64,000 nt of DNA from Serilophus lunatus (lineage: Eukaryota; Chordata; Aves; Passeriformes; Eurylaimidae). Shown one piece after another: positions 12,828 to 27,899 of the stretch (positions are counted from its first letter, which is position 1; each line of letters starts with the position of its first letter). Below the pieces are notes generated by a model that was not told where the DNA came from, ran no database searches, and worked only from the letters and a program-made list of their open reading frames with translations. The stretch spans positions 1,083,717-1,147,716 of the forward strand of contig VXBA01002873.1 of NCBI GenBank assembly GCA_013399895.1, in the 5' to 3' direction. The position numbers and the translations under genes were made by a program.

Positions 12828-15800
12828 AAGTCAAGGAAAGAGGCTGAGGGTACAGTCCAGGTGACTTAATAGATAGGGAAGGAGAATCAGGGATACTGAT
12901 GATGAAAAGGGAGGGGAAGGTAATGCAATGCTATAGAAATGTGGATTTCATTGTTCTGTGAATATGAGAGTTATTTTTTTCATCACTGTATGCAAACAAA
13001 TACATATAAGTTTCAATATGATATATTTCAAGATTAAATGTATAAAGAAATACATAATGCTTCATGGCTCTTATTCCATACATCATTTGTTTTGGAAGAC
13101 GTATACAGATTGAATGTTCAGTATGGTTGTTGCTTTACCAGCAGCAATATCTTGCTACAATTAGAGCAAACATTCTTTAGCAAAACACCATGCATCTGTT
13201 ATTTTTTCTCTCCTTCAGATTTATGTATGTAATTTAAGACCAAAAGCAAATGTATCTAGAAAATTATGACCCCTCAACTGAGCTCCTTTTAGGAGCAGGG
13301 TAGGATGCACAATGCACTGGAGATGGGGGCATAAGGGTGATGCTCATTTACAAGGGAACAGCTGCTTCTGAGCAGCCTCAGGTATGTCTGCTTCTACTTC
13401 CTGCCCCAGGTACCTCTCCTAAGTGCTTCTAGAATATTGCCAATGAAGAAAGCAGCTGCTTTTCCCATTTGCTTTGCAAGAGTGGAAATGTAAATTCAGG
13501 GAACTGGAGAAAATTTGTGTAGAGGACTCACCTGTAGAGTATTTTAGACTTGGGAAACTTGCAAGGATAAAATGTCAGGCACAAAAGTATTGTTTTAACC
13601 CATATTAAGGCTCATTTATTTGCCTCCAATATTTTATTTTTCTGCTGTATCTCAGATATATGTATATAAATCTTTTACAAAGATAGACTCCATGTTGTAA
13701 CATTCTTTTCCCATCAAAAAATGGATTCTATACTTGCCAATGGGATAAAATTCTCATTTTGATCTCTAGATGCAAATATATCCATAAGCCAGGATAAAAC
13801 ATTATCTGTCCTAATCATACAGCTAGTGTCATTCTGCGATAACACCAGCATTTGAGAATTTATAATATATTATTTTTCCTTTACTAATCAAGCCTGTTTA
13901 GAAAGTTATCAGGCACCTTGACTTATGGTGAAGGTCTGTCTTCAGCAAAACTCCCGATTTAAATCTTTTGCCTGCTCCACTATGTCAGCAGGGCTTTCTG
14001 CCAATGTTGGAAATAAGATCTTTTTAAAAAAACAAAACCAGCAAAACAACCTAACACCACCCCTCTCCTGCCCACCCCAAATGTGGCAAAGGATTTTTGC
14101 TCTAATTGAACCAGTTCTCCAGTTAAATTAAAGGTTTGGCTGCACAAAAAGATAAGAAAGCAAAGGTTGGAAAGAAAACTAAGAGGGGAGAAAGTTGTGA
14201 CAGAATTTTTTTTTTTTTTTTTGCATTTCATACTGGTACCATTGCTGAGAATCTGTATATGGGACTGTTTGAGCAAGGTGGAACAAATCATGTGAAGCAG
14301 TGCACTATCCACCTGGGACCAGAAAGTTTGTTACCTGTATTTAATACAACCTTGAGGGTACGACCTAGATTTTACATTTTTCTTAATTCTTTAGGGCAAT
14401 CACATTAGACAACTATATAGTAAACTATTATTTGTGTATAACAAAAGAAAGGGAACCCTTTTTAGTTATGAGGCTGCTTTTTGGTTTTGGGGCTTTTTTC
14501 CAGGTTTTATCAAGACAAAGTTAGCTGCACAGCTAAGAGGCAAACCAGCATCTCTCCTGAAAAATTGTTTGGTTCCTACTAGGGTGCCAAGGAGAGGTTT
14601 TTCACAGAAATGGGCACGGACAGCAACAGACTTGAGGCTCAGCTGGAGCACCTGTGCAGCCATCTTAATTTCGAAAATGTATATACTGGTAAATGACAGA
14701 GCTTCCTCCTCCAAATACATTTAATCTGGAAATTTCCAAGCAGCTTATCTGCTAACAATCTTTTAATATTCTATTTATTTATTTAATATTGTTGCTTGGG
14801 CTGCTCATATAATCAGATAAAGGTCATTAAGCCAAATTTATGATTAAATAGGATAAAACTATTTATTCTCTTTACTCAGCCTATTAATGTTATAGCTTAT
14901 GCTGACTAGAAGTCGATATTTCAAATGAAGTTACTTCATTTTTCAAATATCATAATTATATGAAAAAGCTATATTATCTCATTGTGAGGATTACTTTCCA
15001 CTACCTTATCTGTCATAATGTCTGCACATATTGGCCTTCAGATTTTTTGTGCTGCTAACTGCAGACATTTTTCTAAGTCTCCCATCTGGTATCTGTATTA
15101 ACCTCCACATAGTTTCATTTTATTTTTCTTTCCTTAAGTCACTGTTACAGATGTAAAGGATTGTTTGTCAGGCTTTGTGTTTTCATGTCGGCTTGCAAAC
15201 CAAAGCATCAAATGTTTTCTCCTTTAATTGGAACATTTTTTTCCTGATAAATAATATTACTATGTAAACCAATTGCCTTGAGATTCAGGAATACGTTTTG
15301 GGGGAGAGTACTCTTTCAAAGCTATATTCACCAAAATGTAATTACCTTGAGCACTTATCTAGAACTATGCACTCTTGCAAGCTTTGTTTTGACCTTAAGA
15401 CCAGTCTAGGGCACAGTACACCTTGCTTCTTCTTTCTTTGTAGGAGCTCTCTGGTATTTGGATGTTCTACAGAGCAAAGTTGCCACAGTTGAGCCTGTTA
15501 CTCTTTTGCTAAGCTTTTTTCCTACCTTTAATTGGCTGTGACCTTGTTGTCAGAGAGTCCTAATTAGAAGCTCATAATGGCCTCAGCCAATTTGATGGGG
15601 TTTGTGTAAACGCAGACTGCAAAAGGAAGCTGACTTCTTCAGACAGTCCCTGTAGCCACAGGTAGCTGGACAGTTAACTCCAGTTTCTAAGAAGCCTGAC
15701 AGAGATCTGAGCCCGTACTCGTGTGGTAGAGTCCTAGAAAAGAAGTGGTGACGTGACCGGGTCAATGCAAATGACGCTTTCCTACAGTGGATGCAGAGGC

Positions 15801-18800
15801 TGAATCTCCTTATGACAGATTGGTGATCACAAGGCAACAGAGTAGGTCTGACTCCAGCAAAAAACTTAAAAACCTCGGAAAAAAAATTACCCAGAAAATA
15901 TTTTGTTGTAGTCCATTTGAAAGATTTCCTTCCAAGTAGTTACAAAGCAGAAGCATAAACTAGATTTTAAAAATTTATTCGCTCTTTATATCCCGAAAAT
16001 TTCTAATGACTAAAATTACAATTCTCCATAAGAATTGATGTCTTCGTTCACCTCAAGACTCTGTTTCCTGGACTTCTTTTTCCTATAAAAATTGGATAGT
16101 TTTCTTCTCATTGTGGAGAATCAGGGTAAAGACAGAAGTCCAGGTTTTTGAGTTTCCTGTTCTCTCAACAGCTGGTCTCAATTTCATCACCCAAAACTTC
16201 ATTTCTCTAGGCAATCAGGCAAATGAATTGTCTTCATCCATGTTTAAAACAAATTCATTCTAAATTAGTCTGTGCCCCTTCAGCGTTAATTTTCCATGAC
16301 TACTATAGTCATTGAGCTTTATAGCATGAACACAAGCAAATATTAAGTTTGAAGGCTTGAATTGTTTTTCAGTGAATTTTAAATTGTTGGCTACATCTTC
16401 AGCTGTGATTTGAGTCAGTAGGAGACTTCAAAGCCAAGGAATATGGCTTATGGTACAGTGAGAACAGTAGCATTGTCTTTGTGCTAGTTGAAAACTGGCC
16501 TGTAAATTGCTTCAAATTAAGAATGTTAACAAATTGTTTTAATACAGATTACTTAAATTACTCAACTGTGTAACAAACAATGTTAAATGTAGCTAAGTAT
16601 CAGTTCAGTGTAGTCTGAAGTTTACATAAATGAGTTTCTTGCTATTTTGTTCTGGGATAGTTGTTTGACAACTATTTGATATTCATTACAGTAGTAAACA
16701 TTTAAATGTGTTATGCACTGAAGAATCTTGCAGTTGATTTGGAAAACCTGGGAATTTCATAAGGTCTTAGAACATTTCTTGGATATAAGTAAGATATTAT
16801 TCTGACATATGACTATTCATATGAGGAAATCAAGATATGAATCCTTGAGTCAGTCAGGACCAGCAGCAGTGGCTTGGCTCCTCCTCTAAACTATTCTCTG
16901 AAGGAACCTAATTTAGTCAGACTAAATTACCCCTTAGAAAAGCCTCTCTATCTGCACTCGGTACAAAAGGCATATAAACCTGCTCATCATGTATTTAAAA
17001 ATCTTATAACCTTATTCTACCTTCAATCACCTAGTTGAAGCTTATTTCAATTCTTAAGATTCTCCCCTGATGAATTAGGGTACTGGTAAATATTATCAAT
17101 GTGCTTAATATTTGAAGCAAAATTGCAAAGAATTGTACAAGAGTATTACATCAGTCTTATGTACATATTTTGGGAATGTAATACTGGATGATGTAAATAT
17201 TTATTTCCTTGTCAACTTGATTCAGTTTGATTTGGTGACAACAAAGTTATCATTGTATGAAGATAAATTTGACTCAGGGTATGTCAGGAGGGAGGCAATA
17301 TGAGTATCCAAATAAAGCAGCTATACGTATCACAGAACTTGTTCCTCTTGTTGGCATTTTAGAGAAAATTAAAAGGTTGAAAAAACATGGACCTAGTTTC
17401 TTCTAGAGGGATCAGTCTTCCACATCCAGGCTAAAGTATGTTGGCAACTTGTCCATGAATATTTTATTTCTATATTCATCTGCAATAAAGTCAAGCCCTC
17501 AGTATTTCCACTGGGTGGGGTATGGGGGACTTTGTATAATAAAAAGCCAGTGTTCAGTTTGACAGCTTCAAAAGGAAGGCTTTCAGCATCTTTCAAGTTC
17601 CCTGTCACTTGTTATTCAGCTGCTACTGTGGACTAACGTATCAAACAGGTTTCAGATGGTTTCAGTGATGCTCAGTGTTTTATTTAAATTTGTTAAAATG
17701 TGTCCTACTTATCAGACTAGTAGTGTTTCACATATGTTTTTTATAGCCAGGAGTATTTGACTTCATGGCATCATGTGAAAAAAACACCCTCGAGTCCCTG
17801 CTCCTCATGCTATTTCAGCTCTGTTTTTATGAGTTGCTGTTAGTGGTTTAGTTCAGGCTTCCTTGATGTATCAGTGGATAGACCCTGAGGAGCTTTACGT
17901 GGCAGAGAGAAGTATCCCAGCTCTTGATTATAAGAGACTGACATATTGGTCACGAATGCTGAAGACTAGCAGGCACTTTGTACACAGAAGCCTTTACAGA
18001 AAATGCTCCAAATAAAAGGACTTGCAGTTGGGGTATGGAGCAGGGGAAAGGCAAGACACTATGTCTTGTCAGCTTTTTTTTATTGTTTGCCTACAAGGAG
18101 ATTTCCTCTCATTTGAATAGGAAAGAGCATTGGCAAGTGGAAGAGGCCAAGCCTGCTACTGGAAGATGTGTATGACAATGCATGGGTTATGGGGTGTAAA
18201 CATTTCTTTCCAGTGCAGTTGTAGTTACCCTTTCTTTAAACAGATGCTCAGGAAACACTATGAATCAGCTTTCTGGAAGTGAGCTCCACTTTTGCATTAC
18301 AGATCAGGAATAAATTTCAAATTGCAGTTGTCTGTTTTCTTCTTGCTGATTTCTGGATTTATTAGTGATTAACGTTTTCCTTGAAGTAAAGCCCTGGAAG
18401 GCTGTCCTTTGTACTTTCATTGCTTTAATTTTTCCACAAATTGAGTATGATTGAGTATGAGTAAAGATCTTAGAAGGAAGGAAAAGAAGAACAATTACTA
18501 AAATACTATTTAAAATATCCTAAGAGGGACAATGTTTCCTGTAAATCAGCACAATATAGGTGGAAAAATTTCTACATCGTGACTGCTGGAGGTCCTGAAT
18601 TAAAACCCTGGGACAAATGCCTTGAAGGCTCAAGTTAGCTTCAGGGTTTCCCAGCCTACCCAGGCCATGACTTCCAAATTAAAATTTCTTCAGATATTCA
18701 TACCAAATTTATGTTCCTCAGACCTTCCGAGTAAATTTCCTTGCAGATTTCAGTCAGGCTGTTCACACAAGGCTGAAAGATGGGGCACAATTCTGTAATA

Positions 18801-21284
18801 ATGAACTATGAAAAAAAAAAAAAATTGTGACAAAGCTGTTTCAGTCTCAAATTTAATTGTTCTTGATATCTAGGCAAACAATGCCCTATTGTGTAATATA
18901 AGATGAGAAGGATGAATCCAAACAATGAACTTTCTTTTAGTATGCTAAATTAGAACAGACTGACAGGGTATCTTCTTCAACCTCTGCAGCAGGTTAAGGG
19001 CACACGTTTTACGGTGGAGAAATGTGATTTCAAAGTGCATGTGCCGTAACTACAAACAGGGTGGCCTTAGTCTGTCCCATGGAGACCAAATACCATTAGA
19101 AGTGCAATCTAATGTTCCACTCATGATGATAGTGAAGTCTCAGTATTGCTGGGCTTCATAGATACTACAGCAGATCCCAATCTACTTTTACCAATAGGAC
19201 TGAATAGCAATATTTCTGTAGTTTCAAAACATTCTTGCCCTTTGCACTTCCTGAAAGAAACCCCCACCGAAACCAGACCCAAAACAGAGGAAAAAAGTTA
19301 CTTCAGTTTGCTTTACACCTTGATATTAGGTAAAATCAAATTGAGAAATTGAACATAGAACCTAAATGGTGCAAGAGAATTAAAAGCAGGTGACAAATTT
19401 TGATGACATTAGAAATTTTAAAAGCATTTTCTTTAAGTGGGCAGGGATTTTGGTTGCAAGAATAATCATGAGAAACCAGTTCGGTATGTTTCTATTCATT
19501 TGAAGAGAAAAAATTCCCAGCAGAATGGAAAAGATGTGGTATAGGTGATCTGCTCTCTACTCACAATAAATGAATTGTCAAAGGTAAAAGGACCACCAAA
19601 TTGTTATCTTCAGCTCAACCCTGATGTCATTATTAGTTCTCTTGAAAAGTTAGTAAGCCTCAACGAAAGATCCAAGTTCAGTCCCCAGGGGACATCTGGG
19701 AAGATCAGAGCTTTAGCTGGGATGGATATTAGTTGAGCATGTTTATAAGCTGAAACATAGCTGAAAAAGTTTGCAGAATATAAAATTCTGTTCTTTGAAG
19801 AGTCTGTTGTCTCTAATTGAAACTCAGGAGTATCACAAGTCATTTGTCATCCACAACAGATATATTTGTAGGCTGGAGTACTGAAGTTAGGAGGTTTTGC
19901 TTTCTTTTATATACAGTGTCTCATGCATGGACCTTTCAAACACTTGTTAATTTTTCAAGTTGTATGAACTTTAGATTACCAAGGAGATAACTGGATAAAA
20001 TTGAAAGTAATTTTAAAATTGAAAGTCACTTCAACTGCTGAAAAATTTTGAAGTAGACAACAGAAGTGGCAAAAGGCTGGATGTTCATTGAAATGCTTAG
20101 AATACAAACCATGAAGTACACATCAGTCATTTATATGAATGAATTAATTTTGAGTAAGTTTTAAAAAAGTTTAAAGATAATTTTTTTTGTGGACAACTGC
20201 TTCTTGAATAATTTGTAAAGATTAATTGAAAAATAATTGCATTCTTCTAGAAGTTAGTAAGCAGCATGTATTCAAAAGACTTCTGGAGTCTATTTTAATG
20301 ATTAGGAAGTAAACTGCACCTTTTAAATATGCAAATAATGTGATTCATTAGTAGTCATCTTAGCCCTGAAAACCGGACTGTAATAGGAGGCCGCTTTCTC
20401 ATTTACACTGTTATCCTCATGTTATGCTGATATCTTTAGCGTTACTTGGTAAAATTTGTATTAAAAATTTAACATCAAGTGTGTGGATGATGACAGTAAT
20501 TACTTTCCTCTATCCCAAACATCCAAATGCTGAAAGGCATAAATACAGATGTTTGTGTGATTTTTGCCAAGGTGTCCTTGAATGAGAGGATTTAAACCTC
20601 AACAGTGTTGCTTGGGCCCAAGCCAAGTCATGTGTCCTCATTGGTCTTGAGGCTTTTCCTGTGAATGCAGCTGTCACTCTCCTTTGCAGAGTATCCTAAT
20701 GGAATGAGACTTCTCTGTCCAGTCCGTGTCGAAAGACTATGGATATGTAGCTGAGGCTATTGGAACCCCTAGCTATTTAGCACTTCTCACTTGAGCTTGA
20801 TAGTTTTTCATTGCTCCAAGAACAACTCCGCAAGAAAAATCTCTTAATTATGAGATTTATAAAAGATGTATTAAGCAAATGAGCTTGATTAAAAATATAT
20901 ATATATATCACATTTAAAATAAATGATGTGCAAAGTGCAAGGGGATCGTTCCCTGTTATTTGACTGTTGTCTACATGCGCAGACTTCATTGTCACAGCAA
21001 TATTGATAAAGCTAATGCAGTGCATTCCCCAGTCTTCAGCTACATCATTAGAAGCATATTGATGCACACACAGTTTTTTCTCTTCCCTTAAGGAAACTGG
21101 GATATTAGGATTTATGTTTCCTCAGAGATTTTACAAGGGAATCAATTTCACTGTGTCTATACCAAATTGCTTGCATTTTTGGCATACTCCTGATGAAAAT
21201 TGCACTGACATTTGTGCATATTCATTAGGATGGTCATGAAAATGCAATAATAATGGCACAAAGTAGTTCCGTCTCTCTCTCCCC
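12828..21284. other. Intergenic DNA, AT-rich, no gene seen
   Basis: No frame above background and no recognisable transposon is seen. Homopolymer tracts include a T run at about 14205-14222 and an A run near 18810-18824. The 14.74-15.3 kb interval is notably rich in TAAT/ATTTA-type words. Two interleaved short inverted repeats near 16.02-16.14 kb look like chance. Confidence 0.55.
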
Positions 21285-21324
21285 NNNNNNNNNNNNNNNN
21301 NNNNNNNNNNNNNNNNNNNNNNNN
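21285..21324. other. Assembly gap (40 N)
   Basis: Forty N characters lie between a CT-rich run ending in CCCC and a CCCCCC-AAAAAAA run. The flanks suggest a pyrimidine or poly-C simple repeat that was not sequenced through. A single N at 22783 also follows a run of C. Confidence 0.98.
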
Positions 21325-24300
21325 CCCCCCAAAAAAAGGAACACATTTTCCTATGGTTTTGTCTATTTAGTAATGTCCTATTTATCTTATGCACACATTC
21401 TGTCCCTATTCCTCTGTTTTCTGATGAACCCGTTAAGATCCTGGTCACTGTGCGCTGTGCCTTGTCAAGGAGGTATGAGTGGACTGAGTACAGCCAAGGA
21501 GAACATGTCATGACTGACTTCTGCCTCTTTTTCCATCAATGGTATAACTAATTTAGGTATTCTCCTTGGACACAGCCAGTAATTTTTGAATTCTTTGTTG
21601 CCTCTTCACCTCTAAAACTTGAGAGGCATGGAAGAAAGTGTGATGTCCTGGAAAGTTATGCCTCACTCTACATAACTGGTTCAAAAACTGCCACTAGCCC
21701 TACTCTCAGAAGGAGACTTTAAAGATCAAATAAATACAGAACTTATTCCAGGTTTCCTCAAAGCAGACTGAGACCATTGAAAAGCTTGCTGCATTTAGGA
21801 AGGGTGATCCTGTTCTTGCCAATATCCTTGTACCAAATTTTGGCACTCACTTGACTCCTTGGTGAGTGGATTCAATCTGCTAAATCCTCTGGGTGGAGCG
21901 GGACTACCCATTTGGGCAGCAGTCAGCTGTTGGATTGGTTCTGCTGCATCCTCTACCTCTACCTTTCTCTCTGATTGTCCTGGCATATTTCCTATTCTGT
22001 GTCCTTATTTCCCACTGGACTTGCTTATTGTGCTTTCTAGTTTTATGTTTATTCAACTAGAATGCAGTTAAATCAACCTTTCCTTACAGAGCAACTCCAC
22101 TGGGAGTTTTGTGTAGAAAAACAACAAAAGGGCTGTTTTGTTTACAGCCACTTCTCTTACTGTGGGAAGCTCCTCTGCTTCCCTGTGCTGTCACCCAGCA
22201 CTTTAGAGGAATTTCTAGACTTTCTCCCTTAGAATATCTCCACCAGCAGAGATGTAAATCTATAATTCCTTGCTGTGACTATTAGCATGTACTTTCATGT
22301 TATTAATTTTATTTCTGTTTTGGTTGATCACATATGAAAGATTTACGAAGATGTAGGATCCTACTATCAATTTCCTTTTGCCATGTGATATTAATTGCTG
22401 ACTTCTAGCATTTCACAGGACTAGTCTGTTGGAGCATTTAGTCATCATACAGTACTTCCATTTTTTGGCTTTTAACAGTAGACTTTTTTGTTCATTACTG
22501 ACACTAGATCTACTGCTAGGTTAAGCAGTTTCTTGAACTTCAGAAAAAGGGTTGGTTTTGACATTTGACAGACTCAGAAATTTTACTGCACTTGATAATT
22601 CTTTGGTAATTTGTTCCTTCCTGCACACATCATTGCTTCGCTACAATCAGTATCAATCTTCTCGATTTGTAGATAAGGAACTAAGGTATAGACATGCAGT
22701 TATAAACTTCTGAGCTCTTATTAGCATTTTGATTTCCTGAGTGCTTTGGTTGTGTGTTTTGGTTATTTTTGATAGCCCCCCCNTTTATTTTTTTAAACTA
22801 GCCAATACTTATCCTACAACTCTAGAAAAGTAAGAAATCCTGCAGTTCACGCTAATGCTTCTCAGAATTTATGGTATAGACTAAGGTGCACAAAATATCT
22901 TTATGCAAAAATGTGTATGCAGTTACAGCAGATACTTGTTAAAGATAACTGGGAATAATGAACACCTCAGAGTTAGGATGATGAATAATGTTAATGTGAT
23001 TCACTTACAGGTGGAAGTGTAACGAGCTTAACTCAATAGCTCTGGGGAGACTGCTGCTTCTTTGAATGTAACAGTTTTAAAATTATTCTTGAAGAAAAGA
23101 GGTACCAGGAGCAGAGGGATCAAAACTTTAAAGAAAAGCATGAGACTTCTGCATGCCTTTGAAAGATGGCACATAATACAACAGGGGAGCCTTTGAGTGA
23201 AACAGTAGGGATGGTAAAGTTCTTGCTCTGTATCAGTCTGAAATGGAGAGTGGACTTGAAACCAACTGCACTGCGCACCTGAGGCAGCCATGGCCTTTCA
23301 CAGGGCCAAGGGAATGAATTACTCCTGGTTGCTAGAAATGATTTGAAGAGCTAACTATTACTTGGGAAAGCAGTACTGCACTGAGAGCTGTAAAAGGGTG
23401 GGAAGAAGGGAAGAAAACAAGCCTACACCCAACTTTTTTTCTTCTTCATTCCTCATGGGTGGGGAACAGGTGGGGAGACAGTAGCAGTTCCTCCCATACG
23501 TCTTGCTCTTGCTGCTCATCAAGGATCTCATTGGTGAAGCAGGAAGTGTTTAACTGCTTCTCCTGGCATGGGGAGACTTTAAATGGGTTCTACACAGGAA
23601 AGAAGAATAGTGTGATTCTGCTCTGGAGATAATGAAGTTCCTGCTTCACCCTTACTGGGTCTGTTACCCCAGCAGCTAGACGAAGCACAGCAATAACCAA
23701 TTTACGGCTCTGGAGTTTTTCCTCCAGGTCCTTCCCTTGTGACATATAGAAGACATAGAGCCCTTGCGAAGAAAATGGATTTATCACAAACTTTGGAAAA
23801 CTTTGAACTGTCATGAGTTCAGGTGCAAGCTTTCAGAGGGAAGGGAAGGTAAATAGGAAGAGAGAGGGGGGGAAAAAGGTCAGAGAATTAATGAAGCATC
23901 TGTGCTGTGAAGGTGAGGGATACACTGAAAAGCTACAGAAGAAACTGGTGGGAAATAAGGATTCTAAGGACAGAAGATAAAAGTTTGAGGGACCTGTTGC
24001 TTGCTGAAGAGATGGTCTGAATAGAAAGCAGTCAGATCCTTACAGGAGCAAATAGGAAGATATTTGGAGAAGGAGCATGTCCTTGGGAATAACAAATGAG
24101 TTAATTTACTGCAAGAAGCAACAGGAGTGGCTGTGAAATAGAAGGGAATTTAGAAGCTAAAGGTGAAGGACATAAATGCAGAGGTTTTGACAGAAAAATA
24201 TTATAAAGAGAGGTGAAGTATTTTGAGAACTGCGAAATAGTAATTTTCAGGAAGAAAAAGCAGAAATTGAACATTTGTAGGAGGAAATGATTATAGTCAT

Positions 24301-27300
24301 GTTGTATGGTGAAGTCCACAGGATGCCTTTGAAAATAAGAGAAGGATTTTTAGAAGAAACGTTTTCTTTGCCCGGCACTTGAAATCAGGATTATCTTCTG
24401 TAATATCTCCAGTGTAAGTCTGTTCACAGAATTTTTTCTTGCTGACTATTTCTCCTCCTTCGCCATGAAATAGGGGAGTATAGCAGAAGGTCTAAAGGAA
24501 AATGAAGAGTAGGGGTGGGCATTTAACTGAGAGTCTGGAGAAGGTGTATATGGTTGATGAAAACAGATAATTGATTAATTAAGTAGAGATAACATACTGA
24601 AAGGGTTGAAGGCCAGAGGATGGATTGGTGAGTGGGCTAATAAATAGAAATTGTTACTTGGACACATCCTGTTCTAGGAACTGCTGATAGAAAGATGGCT
24701 TAGGGTGAGAGGAGGTGTGGAGGAAATAACAGATGCTGTAAGGTTGGTTATGAGAACACAAATGCTCCAGCTGTATAGGATGGCCTTTCCTGTTTATACA
24801 AACAATTATTTCAGCCTATCATGGTGATTGAAAATATGTGTAAAGAAGTTCTTGCAGAGGTATTCTTTCTCTGGATGTACCATGTGGAGATGTAGAGTCT
24901 AGTTCAGAATTTTCATTTGAAGGAAGCCTGTAAAACTTGTTGCCTAAAAGAGTCTTTCTTTTCTGCCTTTCTAGTAACAAAGAAAGTTTTTGGTGCTAAA
25001 ATAAGTGGTGTGATGTACTGTGCTTCTGAAGCTGTTAAAAGGCTCTTAACAGCTCTATAAAATATTTGCCACCTCCTCCTGTGCTTTCAGGAAATTTTAC
25101 TCCAATATTTATTTCTCTGGCTTATACAGAATTTCCTCCCCTTTAAAACACAAGTTGTTAATTATTTCTGGGTTGTCATGATCGACTCCCTTCCAGCTAT
25201 TAAAATGTACTTGCATTGTAGTTTTATTATTCCTTGCAAAGTACTGGAAAAAATAATTTTGCTAGACAGTTAAATTTGAAATACATATTGACTCAGCAAT
25301 GCAAATGGATCTTTTATGTTAATTTCCTGCAAATATTCAAATGGTGTAGTTTTACCAGAAAAAGGACTCATAAAAGCAAGTCTTTATGAATATTCACTGA
25401 AAGTGAATTTTCAATTGTACACTTGAGCCTAATCATTGAAAGTCATGCTGTGTGGGCTAGTTTACGTAGGTCACTTCATACAATAGCAAAACCAGTAGCA
25501 TGCAGCTAGTCAGCACTGCACAGATAGAAGCTAATATTGCTAAAAAGTGTTTGCAGAACTTGATACAACAGCAGGCTTACAACACACTTCAAAGTTCTGC
25601 ACTTTTTTAGAACTCTTTATGAACAGAAGACAAGGCGAAATGGATGGACAAATTATTTGTCAAGGCTTTGCTCACCACTAATAACAGTATTATTTAAAAG
25701 CAATTGTGATGGTGCAGAACACTCGTGGTATTTCAGGAGAGAAATGGACTACCTGAAATTCTACCTCAATCAACCCAAAAATTATGTATGATTCTAGGGA
25801 GTTATTTTAAGTTGGCATTGCACTGTATGAGTGTAAAACACATACATGCAATGAAGCACTACCACACCAGCTTTATAATACTTGTGTTTTGAGTAAGAGC
25901 ATTGCTCCATTCCCTTCATTCCTTTTTTGTTTTTCCCACCCCTATCCTACCAGATGATTATTGTTACAAAGGCAAACACATAGAAGTTTGGCAATGGTCT
26001 TTTTTGGTTTGCTTACAAGACAAGCTTTAGTCAGTCCCTGTGGTTTTACCATTGCAAATAAGATGATCCAGTGACCATGTGCAAATAGGTATTTTTTGAG
26101 GGCTTATAACTTGATTTTAGAAAGAAAGCTTCTAATATAAATTTTGGTTCAGAGCATTCAGATTTTGGCCTTCAAAATTTTCTCGTCAAGGTACGGATTG
26201 CTGCATAACAAACTAAACGTTATGGGCTATTTTCCTTAGCAACCTTCTAGACCCTCATTGTGTCCTGAGACTGCTATCCATGGGTTAAGAAAATAGCTCC
26301 TATGAATCACTTTTTTTTGGATGATGCTGTCTGCCATGGATGGAGTGTTGAATCATTAGGATCAGGCTTCCAGGTATGCCATAACTTTCTGATTCAGGTC
26401 AGATTTTCCAATGGTATTGGTGTTTCCTGGAGTATTCCACTGGCTAATGAAGACTTGTTTTTTCTGATGAGATGAACAGTTGTAGCCAAAAGCTTGAAGC
26501 ACTCAAATTAGGGCACTTTCCTTGTTCCACAATTCTAATTCTGTTAAATGGGCGTAATGAATTCTTCATGACAATTAATTGCATAGCACTAGCATACTTT
26601 ATTGCCTGGTAGGATTCCCTGTTTTCATATATGTACATTAAAGAGCCTTCAAAACACTCCTGTGAACAGGATCCGTATTTCCTGCAAAATCACTGTTTTT
26701 TTCTTTGTGGTGCAGTTTACACTGCCTGCCTGTTCCTGGTTGCAAAGGCCTTTGGATGCTTTCTCACCTTTTAACGTCCTTCAGGTAGTTTATTTGTTAT
26801 ACCCCTCATAAACAAAAACGTATCGATCCTTTCCCTGGGTAGTTGTCCTGGTGACCTCCAGTGTGGTTTTGCAATGTTTGTACTACTGTCTTGTGTATTT
26901 GGATGAAACATGCAAAGCAGAAAATTTTGGTATCTGCTGGTTATTTTTGGGAACAGAGGGTGTAACATGAGTCAGGGCCATTTTCAAAACTGTGCACTAT
27001 TGAAAGAAGTCTACTTGGGAGATGGTGAGGTTGTGAAATATTTGCATAATATAACAGAAAACACATTTTGTGGTGAATGTATCCTGAATTTCCTCTTGGA
27101 CACCTGTTAGACCTGCTAGGCATCTTGGAGCAAGCCTTGCCAGCTGCTAGAAAGGGGTGGGACAGAGCAAAACCTGATTATTTTTTTTTTTTTAATATTT
27201 CAGGAATGTCAAGACACACAAGTAAATCTGGTGTCTTTGGCCACTTGGCAAGTTCCCATTTTTGTCAGGTGCATGTTCCATGACTCATAGCTGTTCCTAT

Positions 27301-27899
27301 AGTTTGATGTCCTAAGATGATAGCTAATATCTGAGATTTTTTTTTTATTGTTTTCTGTCTGTTTTCTCTCCATTGCGTTCTGTAAAGCCTGATTTATTTT
27401 TGATGGGCAAAAGCTCTGACCATCACACCATTGATGGTACCATGGCAGCCCGTGGCCTGTGTTTACCCAGAAATGCTTTATGGGCTGAGTTGTTGCACCA
27501 TGCCTCAGACAAATGTTTTCCCCCCAGCACTTGTGTGGTAAACAAAGTTTTTTACATTTGAATACTTTAGGGCATGTAATTCTGACAACAGATTGACTGA
27601 CTACCAGAACATGAAAACACTGCAAAGTGACTGATAACACTTCAGCAGGAATTACTATTTATCTTTTATGACCTTAGGAAAAAGATCTGTATTAAAGCAG
27701 AGATGTTCCAGGAATGGTCAAGGAGCTTGTTTGATATGGGATGAAGGCCTTGTTAAAATGCATTAGGAGTTATGACAGAGGATGTTTTCTTAGCAGCCGT
27801 GTGTGTTGCCGAAGAATTTTGTCACTATGTAGCCAGTAGAAGTCCAAACACGCAAAGGTGACAAGTCACCGGAGGCAATTTCGACAAAATTGTGGGGAA
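21325..27899. other. Intergenic DNA upstream of the USH2A promoter, no gene seen
   Basis: There are scattered short frames only, including a two-strand-open stretch near 27.2-27.6 kb with no recognisable domain. I recognise no transposon. Base composition becomes GC- and CpG-rich only after about 27.9 kb. Confidence 0.55.

Noticed and set aside
16021..16144. Inverted repeats CCTGGACTTCT/AGAAGTCCAGG and ATTCTCCA/TGGAGAAT
   Set aside because: The two pairs interleave rather than nest, are only 8-11 bp long and are widely spaced, so chance is likely.
21131..21513. Frames running through the N gap
   Set aside because: They exist only because N codons are not stops, so they cannot be evaluated.
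27209..27640. 143-codon open frame on the minus strand
   Set aside because: No recognisable protein family. The segment contains T-rich runs and is open in more than one frame.
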